DNA of 64,000 nt from Thermoanaerobaculales bacterium (lineage in GTDB: Bacteria > Acidobacteriota > Thermoanaerobaculia > Thermoanaerobaculales > Sulfomarinibacteraceae). Under the pieces are notes generated by a model. It was not told the origin of the DNA, searched no databases, and saw only the letters and a program-made list of their open reading frames with translations. The position numbers and the translations under genes are program-made. Below, in pieces: positions 8,163 through 15,769 of the stretch; the first letter of the stretch is position 1, and every line of letters begins with the position of its first letter. The stretch is from positions 124,001 to 188,000 of the forward strand of contig JALOLD010000001.1 of the NCBI GenBank assembly GCA_025456145.1, written 5' to 3'.

Positions 8163-9488
8163 ATGCGCCCGTCCATCGGCATCCGCCGCGAGACCAAGAG
8201 CCCCTGGGAGCGGCGTTGCCCGGTCACCCCCGCGCTCGCCCGCCGGCTCGTCGAGTCGGCCGGCATCGACGTCCTGATCCAGCCCTCGGCGCGGCGGGTC
8301 TTCCCCGACGGCGACTTCACCCGCGCCGGGGCGAGGCTGGTCACCGACATCGGCGAGGCCAACGTCGTCCTCGGCGTCAAGGAGGTCCCACCGGAGCAGC
8401 TGACCCCCGGCGCCACCTATCTCTTCTTCGCCCACGTCGTCAAGGGTCAGCCGCCCAACATGCCGATGCTCCGCCGGATCATGGAGCTCGGCTGCACCCT
8501 CGTCGACTACGAGAAGATCGTCGACGACCAGGGCCGCCGGCTGGTCTTCTTCGGCCGGTTCGCCGGGCTCGCCGGGATGGTCGACAGCCTGTGGGCGCTC
8601 GGCCGGCGCCTCGCCGGCGAGGCGATCCGGACGCCGCTCGCCCAGCTCGAGCCGGCGCACGCCTATCCCGGGCTCGAGGAGGCCAAGGCCGCGGTCCGCC
8701 GGGCCGGCGATCGGATCGCCTCGTCGGGGCTGCCCGAGGGCCTGCCCCCCGTGGTGATCGGCATCGCCGGCTACGGCAACGTCGCGCGCGGGGTCCGCGA
8801 GATCCTCGCCGAGCTGCCGACCCGGGAGGTGGCGCCCGCCGACCTCGGCGGGATCCACGCCAGCCCCTCCAGGAACTGCATCTACCAGACCACCTTTACC
8901 GAGCAGGACATCGTCGCCCCTCGCGACCCGGGCGCCCCCTTCGAGCTGACCGACTACTACGGCCGTCCCGAGCGCTACCGCTCGACCTTCGAGCGGTTCC
9001 TGCCCCACCTCACGGTGCTCATGAACTGCAACTACTGGGATGCCCGCTACCCCCGGCTGGTCACGGTCGACGAGCTCCGCCGGCTGTACTCGGGCGAGGG
9101 CCGGCCCCGGCTGCGGGTCATCGGCGACATCGGCTGCGATGTCGGCGGCGCCGTCGAGTGCAACGTCCGGGCGACCGGGCCCGCCGACCCGGTCTATGTC
9201 TACGACGTGGCGACCGGCGCCGCCGAGCCGGGCTTCAACGGCAACGGGCCGGCGGTCCTGGCGGTCGACATCCTCCCCGCCGAGCTGCCGGTCGAGGCCT
9301 CCGAGGAGTTCGCCAAGGCCCTCGCGCCGATCCTGCCGATCCTCGCCCGGGCCGACTTCGGCCGGCCCCTCGAGGCCCTCGAGGTCCCGCCCGAGATCGG
9401 CCGCGCGATCATCGTCCACCGGGGCCAGCTCACCCCCGCCTACGCCTACCTCGAGCAACACCTCCAGACCGCGCTCGTCCCCGGTTGA
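8163..9488 (+). CDS. Lysine-ketoglutarate reductase-type enzyme (AASS N-terminal half, AlaDH/PNT fold)
   Basis: 441 aa from the ATG at 8163, chosen because GGAGG lies 6 bp upstream; the track start at 8115 is unsupported. The N-terminus (MRPSIGIRRETKSPWERRCP) is the alanine dehydrogenase/PNT N-terminal domain as found in lysine-ketoglutarate reductase, with YLFFAHVVKGQ and LVDYEKIVDDQGRR typical of that branch. A Rossmann motif follows (IGIAGYGNVARG). The predicted reaction joins lysine and 2-oxoglutarate to saccharopine with NADPH. A saccharopine dehydrogenase candidate lies far away at 56785-57921, so lysine breakdown by the saccharopine route is plausible. The gene ends in a strong terminator at 9629. 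Confidence 0.85.
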   Translation: MRPSIGIRRETKSPWERRCPVTPALARRLVESAGIDVLIQPSARRVFPDGDFTRAGARLVTDIGEANVVLGVKEVPPEQLTPGATYLFFAHVVKGQPPNMPMLRRIMELGCTLVDYEKIVDDQGRRLVFFGRFAGLAGMVDSLWALGRRLAGEAIRTPLAQLEPAHAYPGLEEAKAAVRRAGDRIASSGLPEGLPPVVIGIAGYGNVARGVREILAELPTREVAPADLGGIHASPSRNCIYQTTFTEQDIVAPRDPGAPFELTDYYGRPERYRSTFERFLPHLTVLMNCNYWDARYPRLVTVDELRRLYSGEGRPRLRVIGDIGCDVGGAVECNVRATGPADPVYVYDVATGAAEPGFNGNGPAVLAVDILPAELPVEASEEFAKALAPILPILARADFGRPLEALEVPPEIGRAIIVHRGQLTPAYAYLEQHLQTALVPG

Positions 9489-9580
9489 TTCGACGCGGAC
9501 GACGCGCTATGGTGATCGGTGGCGCCCGCCACGGGGGGCGCCGTGCAGGAAGACGGCACAACCGAGCACCGTATCTCCGC

Positions 9581-9604
9581 CGTTGAGAGCTCCGGCTCTC
9601 AACG
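9581..9604 (+). other. Perfect 10-bp stem-loop in the 3' region of the LKR gene
   Basis: CGTTGAGAGC, a TCCG tetraloop, then the exact complement GCTCTCAACG. No T-run follows, so this is not itself an intrinsic terminator. It lies 25 bp before one, in about 140 bases of non-coding sequence after the LKR stop. It could be a 3' UTR stabiliser, or with the terminator hairpin the 3' part of a small RNA. Confidence 0.7.
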
Positions 9605-9628
9605 CTCGTATCGATCATCTCTGCTCTT

Positions 9629-9654
9629 CCGGGTCGCCTGACCCGGTTTTTTTT
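9629..9654 (+). terminator. Intrinsic terminator after the LKR gene
   Basis: A 7-bp GC-rich stem (CCGGGTC, loop GCCT, GACCCGG) is followed directly by eight T residues on the + strand. This is a textbook Rho-independent terminator, placed 140 bp after the LKR stop codon and 30 bp before the Crp-like site of the next gene. Confidence 0.93.
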
Positions 9655-9684
9655 GGCGCCGGCCTCCGCCGTTCCGTCAAACGA

Positions 9685-9724
9685 TGTGAACTCTGTCACC
9701 TGCGACCGGGCGTCGGCGTATCAT
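9685..9724 (+). promoter_or_regulatory. Crp-type binding site with a class II promoter layout
   Basis: TGTGA-ACTCTG-TCACC at 9685-9700 matches the Crp consensus TGTGA-N6-TCACA except at the last base. A good -10 (TATCAT, 9719-9724) follows. A start of transcription at about 9731-9734 puts the site centre near -40, the usual class II position overlapping the -35. No good -35 is visible, as expected for an activator-dependent promoter. The Crp-type regulator at 955-1626 has the matching recognition helix. The pairing is inference. Confidence 0.6.
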
Positions 9725-9766
9725 CGTCAGATCACCATCGCCGACGACGGCAAGGAGGTACCGATC

Positions 9767-10468
9767 ATGAAGAAACGACTCATCTACGTCGCCGCGCTCC
9801 TCATCGCGGCCGCGCCCGCGCTCGCCGACGAGCCGACCGCGCCGCAGGAGGTGACCGGCGCCGACGAGCTGGTCAAGAAGAAGAGCAGCCAGTGGGCCGA
9901 GGTCTGGGTCCACCCGGACGCCGACATCGCGCGCTTCGACAAGCTCCACTTCTGGCAGGCGGTCTTCCAGTTCCGCGACGTCTCGGACGCCGAGGTCAAC
10001 CGGACGACGACCGCGATGCTGCGCGGCGACCAGGGGCCCTTCACCATCTCCGAGGAGAGCCGGACGAGGTTCCAGGAGATCGTCCACGACGTGATGGTCA
10101 AGGAGCTCGGGCGGAGCAAGCAGTTCGAGGTCGTCGACCAGGTCGGCCCGGGCACCCTGCTGGTCCGCGCCATGGTCCTCGACATCGTCTCCAACGTCCC
10201 GCCGGACGTCGGCCGTCAGGGCAACGTCCACTTCTCGGCGGTCGGCGAGGCGACCATGGTCTTCGAGCTCATCGACGCGGAGACCGGGGTCATCCAGGCG
10301 CGCGCCGGCGACCGCCGGCTCATCCAGCCGCCGGTCCGGATGAATCAGGTGAGCAGCGTCCCGACCACCTCGGCGACGGTCTGGAACGACGTCGAGCTGT
10401 GGGCCAACGACCAGGCCCTGACCCTCCGCCAGGCCCTCGATAAGGCCGCCAAGAAGAGCAGGAAGTAA
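9767..10468 (+). CDS. Secreted protein of unknown function, DUF3313-like
   Basis: 233 aa from the ATG at 9767, preceded by AAGGAGG at 9752-9758; the track start at 9653 lies inside the terminator. A signal peptide (MKKRLIYVAALLIAAAPALA) is cut after ALA. The mature domain has a WVHPDADIARFDKLHF segment and a strand-rich core (GTLLVRAMVLDIVSNVP, then EATMVFELIDAETGVIQARA), resembling DUF3313 periplasmic/lipoprotein domains, though this one lacks a lipobox Cys. The C-terminus is Lys/Ala-rich. It is a lone gene with its own Crp-like promoter and terminator, so its level probably follows carbon or cyclic-nucleotide status. The function is unknown. Confidence 0.8.
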   Translation: MKKRLIYVAALLIAAAPALADEPTAPQEVTGADELVKKKSSQWAEVWVHPDADIARFDKLHFWQAVFQFRDVSDAEVNRTTTAMLRGDQGPFTISEESRTRFQEIVHDVMVKELGRSKQFEVVDQVGPGTLLVRAMVLDIVSNVPPDVGRQGNVHFSAVGEATMVFELIDAETGVIQARAGDRRLIQPPVRMNQVSSVPTTSATVWNDVELWANDQALTLRQALDKAAKKSRK

Positions 10469-10490
10469 CGTCGGCTCGAAGCGCTACTGA

Positions 10491-10521
10491 CCGCCGCTGG
10501 GCTGAGCCCGGCGGCGGTTTT
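10491..10521 (+). terminator. Intrinsic terminator of the DUF3313-like gene
   Basis: A 12-bp stem with one G-T pair (CCGCCGCTGGGC, loop TGA, GCCCGGCGGCGG) is followed by TTTT. It begins 22 bp after the TAA stop. Confidence 0.88.
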
Positions 10522-10538
10522 CGTTCGCATTCCCGTTT

Positions 10539-10720
10539 CGATCCCGATCCCGATCCCGATTCGACGACCCGTCAACCGTCGCAACCACGAAGACACGAAG
10601 ACACGAAGGCGAGCACGAAGGGGATGGTGGTGCGGGCGTCCCGCCGGCAGGGTCGCGATCGATTGGTTCAAGAACCGGATGGCTGGGGCGGGTCGGGATC
10701 GGGATCGGGATCGGGATCGG
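10539..10720. repeat. Inverted pair of hexamer arrays in a convergent intergenic region
   Basis: The left arm at 10539-10560 is about 3.7 copies of CGATCC. The right arm at 10693-10720 is over four copies of GGGATC. The 22-bp left arm is present exactly, inverted, in the right arm. Between them, 10586-10620 holds imperfect ACACGAAG repeats, and a small GGTTC-AA-GAACC hairpin lies at 10665-10676. The whole lies between two terminators facing each other (10491-10521 and 10730-10755). No ORF here is credible. Confidence 0.85.
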
Positions 10721-10729
10721 TCAGAGACC

Positions 10730-10755
10730 AAAAAAGGCGGCCCCGGAGGGCCGCC
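10730..10755 (-). terminator. Intrinsic terminator of the TonB-dependent receptor gene
   Basis: On the minus strand GGCGGCC, a 6-base loop and GGCCGCC are followed by TTTTTT. It lies 23 bp beyond the receptor stop codon. Confidence 0.9.
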
Positions 10756-10778
10756 CGAATCAGCCTCGAAAGACTGGA

Positions 10779-13763
10779 CTAGAAGTTGAACTGAACGCTG
10801 CCGAAGATGTACCGGCCGGCCGGCTCGTACTGGGCGTACATGTTGATCCCGGTATCGTCGGCGTGGTCCGGCGCAAGCGGCGGCTCCTCGTCGAGGAAGT
10901 TGTTGATACCGAGGGTGAACTTGAGCCCGTTGCGGAGGGTGTAGGACGCCGCGAAGTCGAACCAGTTGAACGGGTCGATCTCGGCGATGTCGTTGGTCTC
11001 CCAGAGCTCCATGTTGCCCGGGTTGCCGAGGTCGGTGTCCGAGCTCGCGTCGTCGTTGTCGGTGCCGCCGAGATAGCGCCACGCGAGCGACAGGTTGAGC
11101 CGGAAGTTGCTCTCCCAGGTGGCGCGGAAGCGGTGCCGCCACTCGGGCACCGGACCGCCGCACTGGAAGCCGAAGTAGCCGACGCAGTCATAGCTGACGA
11201 GCGGGTTGGTGAAGCTGTTGGTGAGCACGTAGGTGCCCATCAGGTCCATCGCCAGGTAGCCGGCGTCGCCGAGACCGAGCAGGTAGTTGGCGTTGAGGTC
11301 GATGCCCTCGGCCTCGAGCAGGCCGATGTTCTGGTTGGTGGTCACGGTGAAGCCCTGCTGGGTCGCCCAGAGGGTGCCCTGCGCGTCGCGGTGGATCAGC
11401 GAGCACAGCAGCGGGTCGCCGGTGTTGGCGCACTGCTGGATGATGTCGTCGGCGCCGAGGGAGCCGATCGCCTCTTCGATCTCGATGTTGTAGTAGTCGA
11501 CGGTGACCGACAGCCCGCGGATGCCCTGCGGGGTCCAGACGATACCGGCGGTGAGGGTGTCGGCGGTCTCAGGCTCGAGGAGCGAGTTTCCACCCTCGAG
11601 GGTGTTGTACTGACCGGCCGGGTTGGGCGCGATGAAGCCGTACTGCTCGGGGGTGACGCCGGTGCGGATGCACTGCTCGAGGGTCGCGGTCGGGTTGTCA
11701 CCCGAGCAGATGTCGGTCGAGCCGCTCAGGTTGAAGCCCTGGGGCCGGTAGAGCTCGAACAGGTTGGCGGCGCGGATGGCGCGGTTGTAGCCGCCGCGCA
11801 GCCGCCAGCTCTCGGTCGGGGCATAGCTCAGCTGGCCCTTGTAGGTGCTGACGCCGCCCGAGGTCGAGTAGTCGGAGTAGCGGTAGCCGAGCTCGAGGGA
11901 GAGGTCCTGGGCGCCCTTGACGTCCTGGACGATCGGAACGAGGAGCTCGATGAAACCCTCGGTGACGTTGAAGCCGCCGGAGATCACCTCGGTCGCGCCG
12001 CCGAAGCCGGCCGCGTTGGCCGTCCGGTAGACCTCGTCCGGGGTGTTCTCGAAGAACTCCTCGCGGTACTCGGCGCCGATCGCGGCCTGCACGCCCTCGC
12101 TGGCGCCCGGGATCGCGATGCCGTAGTTCTCCCAGTCCGAGGTGAAGGTGAGGTTGATGACCTCGACCGAGGTCACGCCGTACTGCACGGCGACGGTCGA
12201 CATGTAGTCGATCGCTGCCTGGGTCACGCCCTGGCGGGGATCGTCGACGAGCTGGTTACCGTTGTTGATGAAGATGTTCCAGGGCACGCAGCCGTTGCCG
12301 GCGTCGTTGCGGCACACCCACTCGCCGGTGTCCGGGTCCTCGATCACGTCGAGGGCGTAACCGATGCGGGTGATGTTGAGGTCGTTGTTGTACGAGTCGT
12401 ACTGGTTGTTCTGGCCGTTCATGTAGTAGAAGTCGTAGTTCCAGTTGTCGCCGATCTCACCGCGCACTCCGGCGAGCATCCGGACGTTGGTGTGGCCGAG
12501 CGCGTTGGAGCGCGGGGCGCCCTCGACGTTGCGGCGGAAGATCCACGTGTTGGCGTAGTCGGTCGGGCCATAGCCGCTGTCCGGGCCGCAGAGCAGGTCG
12601 TGCTGCTGCGGGGAGAGCATCGGGTTGTCGCAGTTGATCTGTTGGACGTTGTTGAAGTTGCCCGACGGCGCGATGTTCGCCTCGGTGTAGTTGTTCATGT
12701 ACATCACCTCGATGTACACGTCGAAGTGGCGGTTGATCTCGTAGTTGGCGAAGACGCCCGCGTTCCACTTCTCGTCCGGCCGCTGGATGTGGTTGTAGGG
12801 CGCGTAGTTGAAGAGGGGAATGCCGGCGACGAACTCATTGCCCACGACCGTGTAGTCGCGGGGGGAGTAGGTGGAGCCGTCGGCGCGGAACGGACGGAAC
12901 CGTCCCTGGGCGCTGGTCCCCGAGCCGCCGCAGAAGGGGCCGTCGTCGCCCGCCGCGACCGAGCAGTTGAGGTAGTCGCGCTGGCCCTTGACGAGCTGCT
13001 CGAGCTTGCGGTAGTCGATGTAGGCTGCGGCGTGACCCTTGCCGTCGGCGAACTTGCCGCCGACCGCGATGTTGGCGTTGACCGCCTCGCCGTCGAAGTC
13101 GAAGCCGGTCGGGTAGTCGAAGCCGACCTCCTCGTTGATCCGCTGGGCGGTGTCGTTGTTGTTGTCGTGGTAGAAGCCGCCGTACTGCACGCCGCCGCGA
13201 ACGCCCTCGAAGTCGGTGTCCATGACGAAGTTGACGACGCCCGAGACCGCGTCGGAGCCGTAGGTCGTCGAGGCGCCGCCGGTCAGCACGTCGACCCGCT
13301 TGACCAGCGGGGCCGGGATGACGTTGAGGTCGGGGGCATAGCCGCCCGAGGCGTCGCCGGGGGGCATCCGGCGGCCGTTGATCAGCACCAGGGTCCGGTA
13401 GGTGCCGAGCTGCCGGAGGTCGATGGTCGCGGTGCCGGTGGCGCCGTTGGCGACCGTCGAGTTCTGGCCCGAGAAGGCCTGCGGCATCGTCCGCACGAGG
13501 TCCTCGATGCGGACCGTACCGGAGTAGGTCAGCTCGGTCGGGACCTCCATGATGCTCACCGGGCTCAGCGCGGTGAGGTCGGCGCGGGGAATCAGCGAGC
13601 CGGTGACGGTGACCTCGCCCTCGAAGGAGCGCTGCATCGCCTGCTCGATCATCTGGTCGGTGACCTCGGGGCTCTCCTGCGCCACGACGGGCAGGGCAGC
13701 CAGGCTGATCGCCGCGAGGCCGATCAGGAGGGCCAGGTTGAATCGGTTGCTTCTGTCGAACAT
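10779..13763 (-). CDS. TonB-dependent outer-membrane receptor
   Basis: 994 aa from the ATG at 13763; GAGGAGGAGG lies just upstream and itself contains the ORF-track start, which is therefore the ribosome-binding site and not the initiator. A signal peptide is cut after PVVAQ. The plug domain (about 50-180) holds VTVTGSLIPR, LVLINGRRMP, IPAPLVKRVDVLTGGASTTYGSDAVSGVVNFVM, the standard plug pattern. The rest is a large beta-barrel with Tyr/Asn-rich loops, ending in SVQFNF with the terminal Phe expected for barrel assembly. It imports a ligand across the outer membrane using TonB energy; the ligand is unknown. It is a single gene with its own terminator and no linked ABC or TonB genes. Confidence 0.95.
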   Translation of the reverse strand: MFDRSNRFNLALLIGLAAISLAALPVVAQESPEVTDQMIEQAMQRSFEGEVTVTGSLIPRADLTALSPVSIMEVPTELTYSGTVRIEDLVRTMPQAFSGQNSTVANGATGTATIDLRQLGTYRTLVLINGRRMPPGDASGGYAPDLNVIPAPLVKRVDVLTGGASTTYGSDAVSGVVNFVMDTDFEGVRGGVQYGGFYHDNNNDTAQRINEEVGFDYPTGFDFDGEAVNANIAVGGKFADGKGHAAAYIDYRKLEQLVKGQRDYLNCSVAAGDDGPFCGGSGTSAQGRFRPFRADGSTYSPRDYTVVGNEFVAGIPLFNYAPYNHIQRPDEKWNAGVFANYEINRHFDVYIEVMYMNNYTEANIAPSGNFNNVQQINCDNPMLSPQQHDLLCGPDSGYGPTDYANTWIFRRNVEGAPRSNALGHTNVRMLAGVRGEIGDNWNYDFYYMNGQNNQYDSYNNDLNITRIGYALDVIEDPDTGEWVCRNDAGNGCVPWNIFINNGNQLVDDPRQGVTQAAIDYMSTVAVQYGVTSVEVINLTFTSDWENYGIAIPGASEGVQAAIGAEYREEFFENTPDEVYRTANAAGFGGATEVISGGFNVTEGFIELLVPIVQDVKGAQDLSLELGYRYSDYSTSGGVSTYKGQLSYAPTESWRLRGGYNRAIRAANLFELYRPQGFNLSGSTDICSGDNPTATLEQCIRTGVTPEQYGFIAPNPAGQYNTLEGGNSLLEPETADTLTAGIVWTPQGIRGLSVTVDYYNIEIEEAIGSLGADDIIQQCANTGDPLLCSLIHRDAQGTLWATQQGFTVTTNQNIGLLEAEGIDLNANYLLGLGDAGYLAMDLMGTYVLTNSFTNPLVSYDCVGYFGFQCGGPVPEWRHRFRATWESNFRLNLSLAWRYLGGTDNDDASSDTDLGNPGNMELWETNDIAEIDPFNWFDFAASYTLRNGLKFTLGINNFLDEEPPLAPDHADDTGINMYAQYEPAGRYIFGSVQFNF

Positions 13764-14350
13764 AGGATTCCTCCTCCTCATTGGTTTGTCGGTTCGAGGT
13801 TGTTGACGCGTCGGCTCACCCCGGGCCTCCTACCCCGGAGCGCTCCCGGATCGGTTCGATGGTCAAGGTCGACACCCTGAATCCGCTCTCAATCCGCTCT
13901 TGAATCCGCCGCTGACTCGGGCGGCCGGAGACCACGCGCGCGGCCGAGGCCTCGGATGAGGCATCCACCGCTCTCGGCGGGCTCCCGGGCGCCGGTAGAT
14001 CGCAGCACGTCATCAAGCGTGTGACGAGTTGCAAAGCATGTGCCAAGTAGGTCGGTCGCCTCCTCGATCCTGGCGAGCCCGGCCTGCTGTCGAGAATGAC
14101 CCGCGACAGCCCGGAGCCGTGCCGGAAGGCCATCCATAAGTGACTGACCAGTAACAATTTACAGGCAATGCCCACGAACCCGGGAGCCCGTGGTCGGGAG
14201 ATCGCCGCGCCCCGGTGCGGATCCGGGCGCGGCGGGTCCCGATCGACCGGGCGAGCGTGATGATCGTCACCGTTCGGAATTTCGGATTCTCGGACGGAAA
14301 ACCGAACTCGGGACGCTCCCCTCGTCGCGCCCCGCCGGCTGCCCGAGCCC
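13764..14350. other. Intergenic region upstream of the TonB receptor, no gene seen
   Basis: 587 bp between the receptor start and the stop of the TPR gene, both on the minus strand. It must carry the receptor's promoter. The most AT-rich part (about 14135-14165) contains the short palindrome ACTGACCAGT, but I could not identify a convincing -35/-10 pair. Near 13879-13908 an AATCCGC motif repeats three times. ORFs here (13816..14175 -, 13889..14137 -) lack a ribosome-binding site and have no protein-like features. No riboswitch motif was recognised. Confidence 0.5.
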
Positions 14351-15619
14351 CTACGATGCGTCGAGGTAGGAGAGGATGTCCCGCGCCGAGCCGGCGTCCG
14401 GGTCGTCCGGGGCGAGCTCGAGAAAGCGCTCGAGGTGCTCCCTGGTCTTGGGCTTGTCGTCCTCGCCGAGATAGACCAGCCCGAGCAGGTAGTGGGCCTG
14501 GGCGTTGTCCGGGTCGACCAGGAGGACCTTGCCGAACCGGTCCTTGGTCTTGGCGTTGTCGTTGGCGTTGTAGGCCGCCATCGCGAGCACCCAGAGGTTC
14601 TGCTTGGCCGCCTCGGGCTCGACCGGGGCGAGCCCGACCAGGGCGTCGATCAGCATCTCGTCATCCTCGAGCTCGAGGGCCGCGTTGTAGCGCAGGCGGA
14701 GCGCGTCGGCGTTGCCCGGGTCGAGCTTGAGGATCGTCTCGGCCGCCGCCGCCGACTCGGCGTAGCGGCCGAGCTCGAGCCCGGTCGTCGCGACCGCGAA
14801 GAGCGCCGGCTCGAGGTTGCGGTCGGCGTCGAGGGCCTGCTTGAACTTGAGGAAGGCGCCCTCCTTGTTGCCCGCCTTGAGCTCGGCGACGCCCTCGTTG
14901 TAGATCCGCTTGGCCTCCTCGGCGAGGGCGCCGTAGCTCTCGAGGTCCTTGAGCGCCTCGGCGGTCTTGGCCTCGTCGCCGAGCAGCCTGTAGGCCTCCC
15001 AACGGGTCCGCAGCACCGCGTTGTCGGTGGCGCCCATGGCGATCGCCATTTCGGCCGCCTCGACCGCCTCGGCGTAGTCGCCCTGCTTGAGCTCGACGAC
15101 GCTCAGCGCCTCGAGCGCCTGACGGAGCTCGGGGTCGTGCCCGATCGCCTCCTCGAACTTGAGCTCGGCGGTGGTGAGGTCGTCGGCGTTGAACGCCGCC
15201 ACCGCCTCCTGGTAGGCGGTCGCCGCCTCGCTCGTCGTGAGGATCGGCGCCGCGTCGCCGATCGAGGCCGACTGCCCCGGGGTCATCGTGAAGGTGTGAC
15301 GCGCGATCCCGTCCTTCTGCCAGTTCTGCTCCGTCACCAGGGTGATGAAGCCGCCCTTGGAAAACTGGTACTTGTAGACCACGTTGATCTCGTCGAAGTC
15401 GATCTTGAAGACCCCCTTGGCGTCGGTGACCTCGATCTCGTTGAACTCGGGTACCTGGTCCGAGGTCGCCTTGACCGTCACGCCCTCGACCGGGTTGCCG
15501 TCGGGGTCGACGACCTTGCCGATGAGCCGGCCCTTGTACTTGGTGATCGCCTCGGCCATCCCCGAGGCCAGGAGAACGATGACCAGTGTGCCGATGATCG
15601 CGGATTTTCTCGTCGTCAT
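14351..15619 (-). CDS. Secreted TPR protein with an N-terminal carboxypeptidase-regulatory-like domain
   Basis: 422 aa from the ATG at 15619, with GAGAGGTG upstream; the track's first codon is a GTG three codons earlier. A signal peptide is cut after GMAEA. Residues about 30-110 form a beta-sandwich of the carboxypeptidase-regulatory type (GRLIGKVVDPDGNPVEGVTV). From about 130 to the end there are around eight TPR-like helix pairs (AYQEAVAAFNADDLTTAELK, AHYLLGLVYLGEDDKPKTRE). The protein is acidic and probably periplasmic or membrane-associated by interaction. It lies 150 bp downstream of another secreted TPR protein on the same strand, so they may be co-transcribed. A scaffolding role is an inference. 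Confidence 0.85.
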   Translation of the reverse strand: MTTRKSAIIGTLVIVLLASGMAEAITKYKGRLIGKVVDPDGNPVEGVTVKATSDQVPEFNEIEVTDAKGVFKIDFDEINVVYKYQFSKGGFITLVTEQNWQKDGIARHTFTMTPGQSASIGDAAPILTTSEAATAYQEAVAAFNADDLTTAELKFEEAIGHDPELRQALEALSVVELKQGDYAEAVEAAEMAIAMGATDNAVLRTRWEAYRLLGDEAKTAEALKDLESYGALAEEAKRIYNEGVAELKAGNKEGAFLKFKQALDADRNLEPALFAVATTGLELGRYAESAAAAETILKLDPGNADALRLRYNAALELEDDEMLIDALVGLAPVEPEAAKQNLWVLAMAAYNANDNAKTKDRFGKVLLVDPDNAQAHYLLGLVYLGEDDKPKTREHLERFLELAPDDPDAGSARDILSYLDAS

Positions 15620-15769
15620 GATGAGCACCTCTCGCTTCGCGGCGGCCGGTCGGCGGCGACCTGCCGCTGTGATCGTTGGGTGGCCCCGGCATCCCGACCG
15701 GGACCCGCCCGCGCAGTATAGCGCTTCCGCGGCCGGTCGGTGGTCGAACCGCCGCGGGCCGCGTCGACC

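Noticed and set aside
10660-10680. GGTTCAAGAACC as a tRNA T-arm
   Set aside because: No acceptor or anticodon stem can be built around it; it is a simple hairpin within the repeat region. No tRNA was found anywhere in the window.
10863-13880. 1005-aa plus-strand ORF opposite the TonB receptor
   Set aside because: Val/Glu/Asp/Arg-biased shadow of the receptor gene. It has no ribosome-binding site and no domain; the receptor frame has full family motifs.
13816-14175. 119-aa minus-strand ORF upstream of the TonB receptor
   Set aside because: No ribosome-binding site, no signal peptide or domain, and composition unlike neighbouring proteins.
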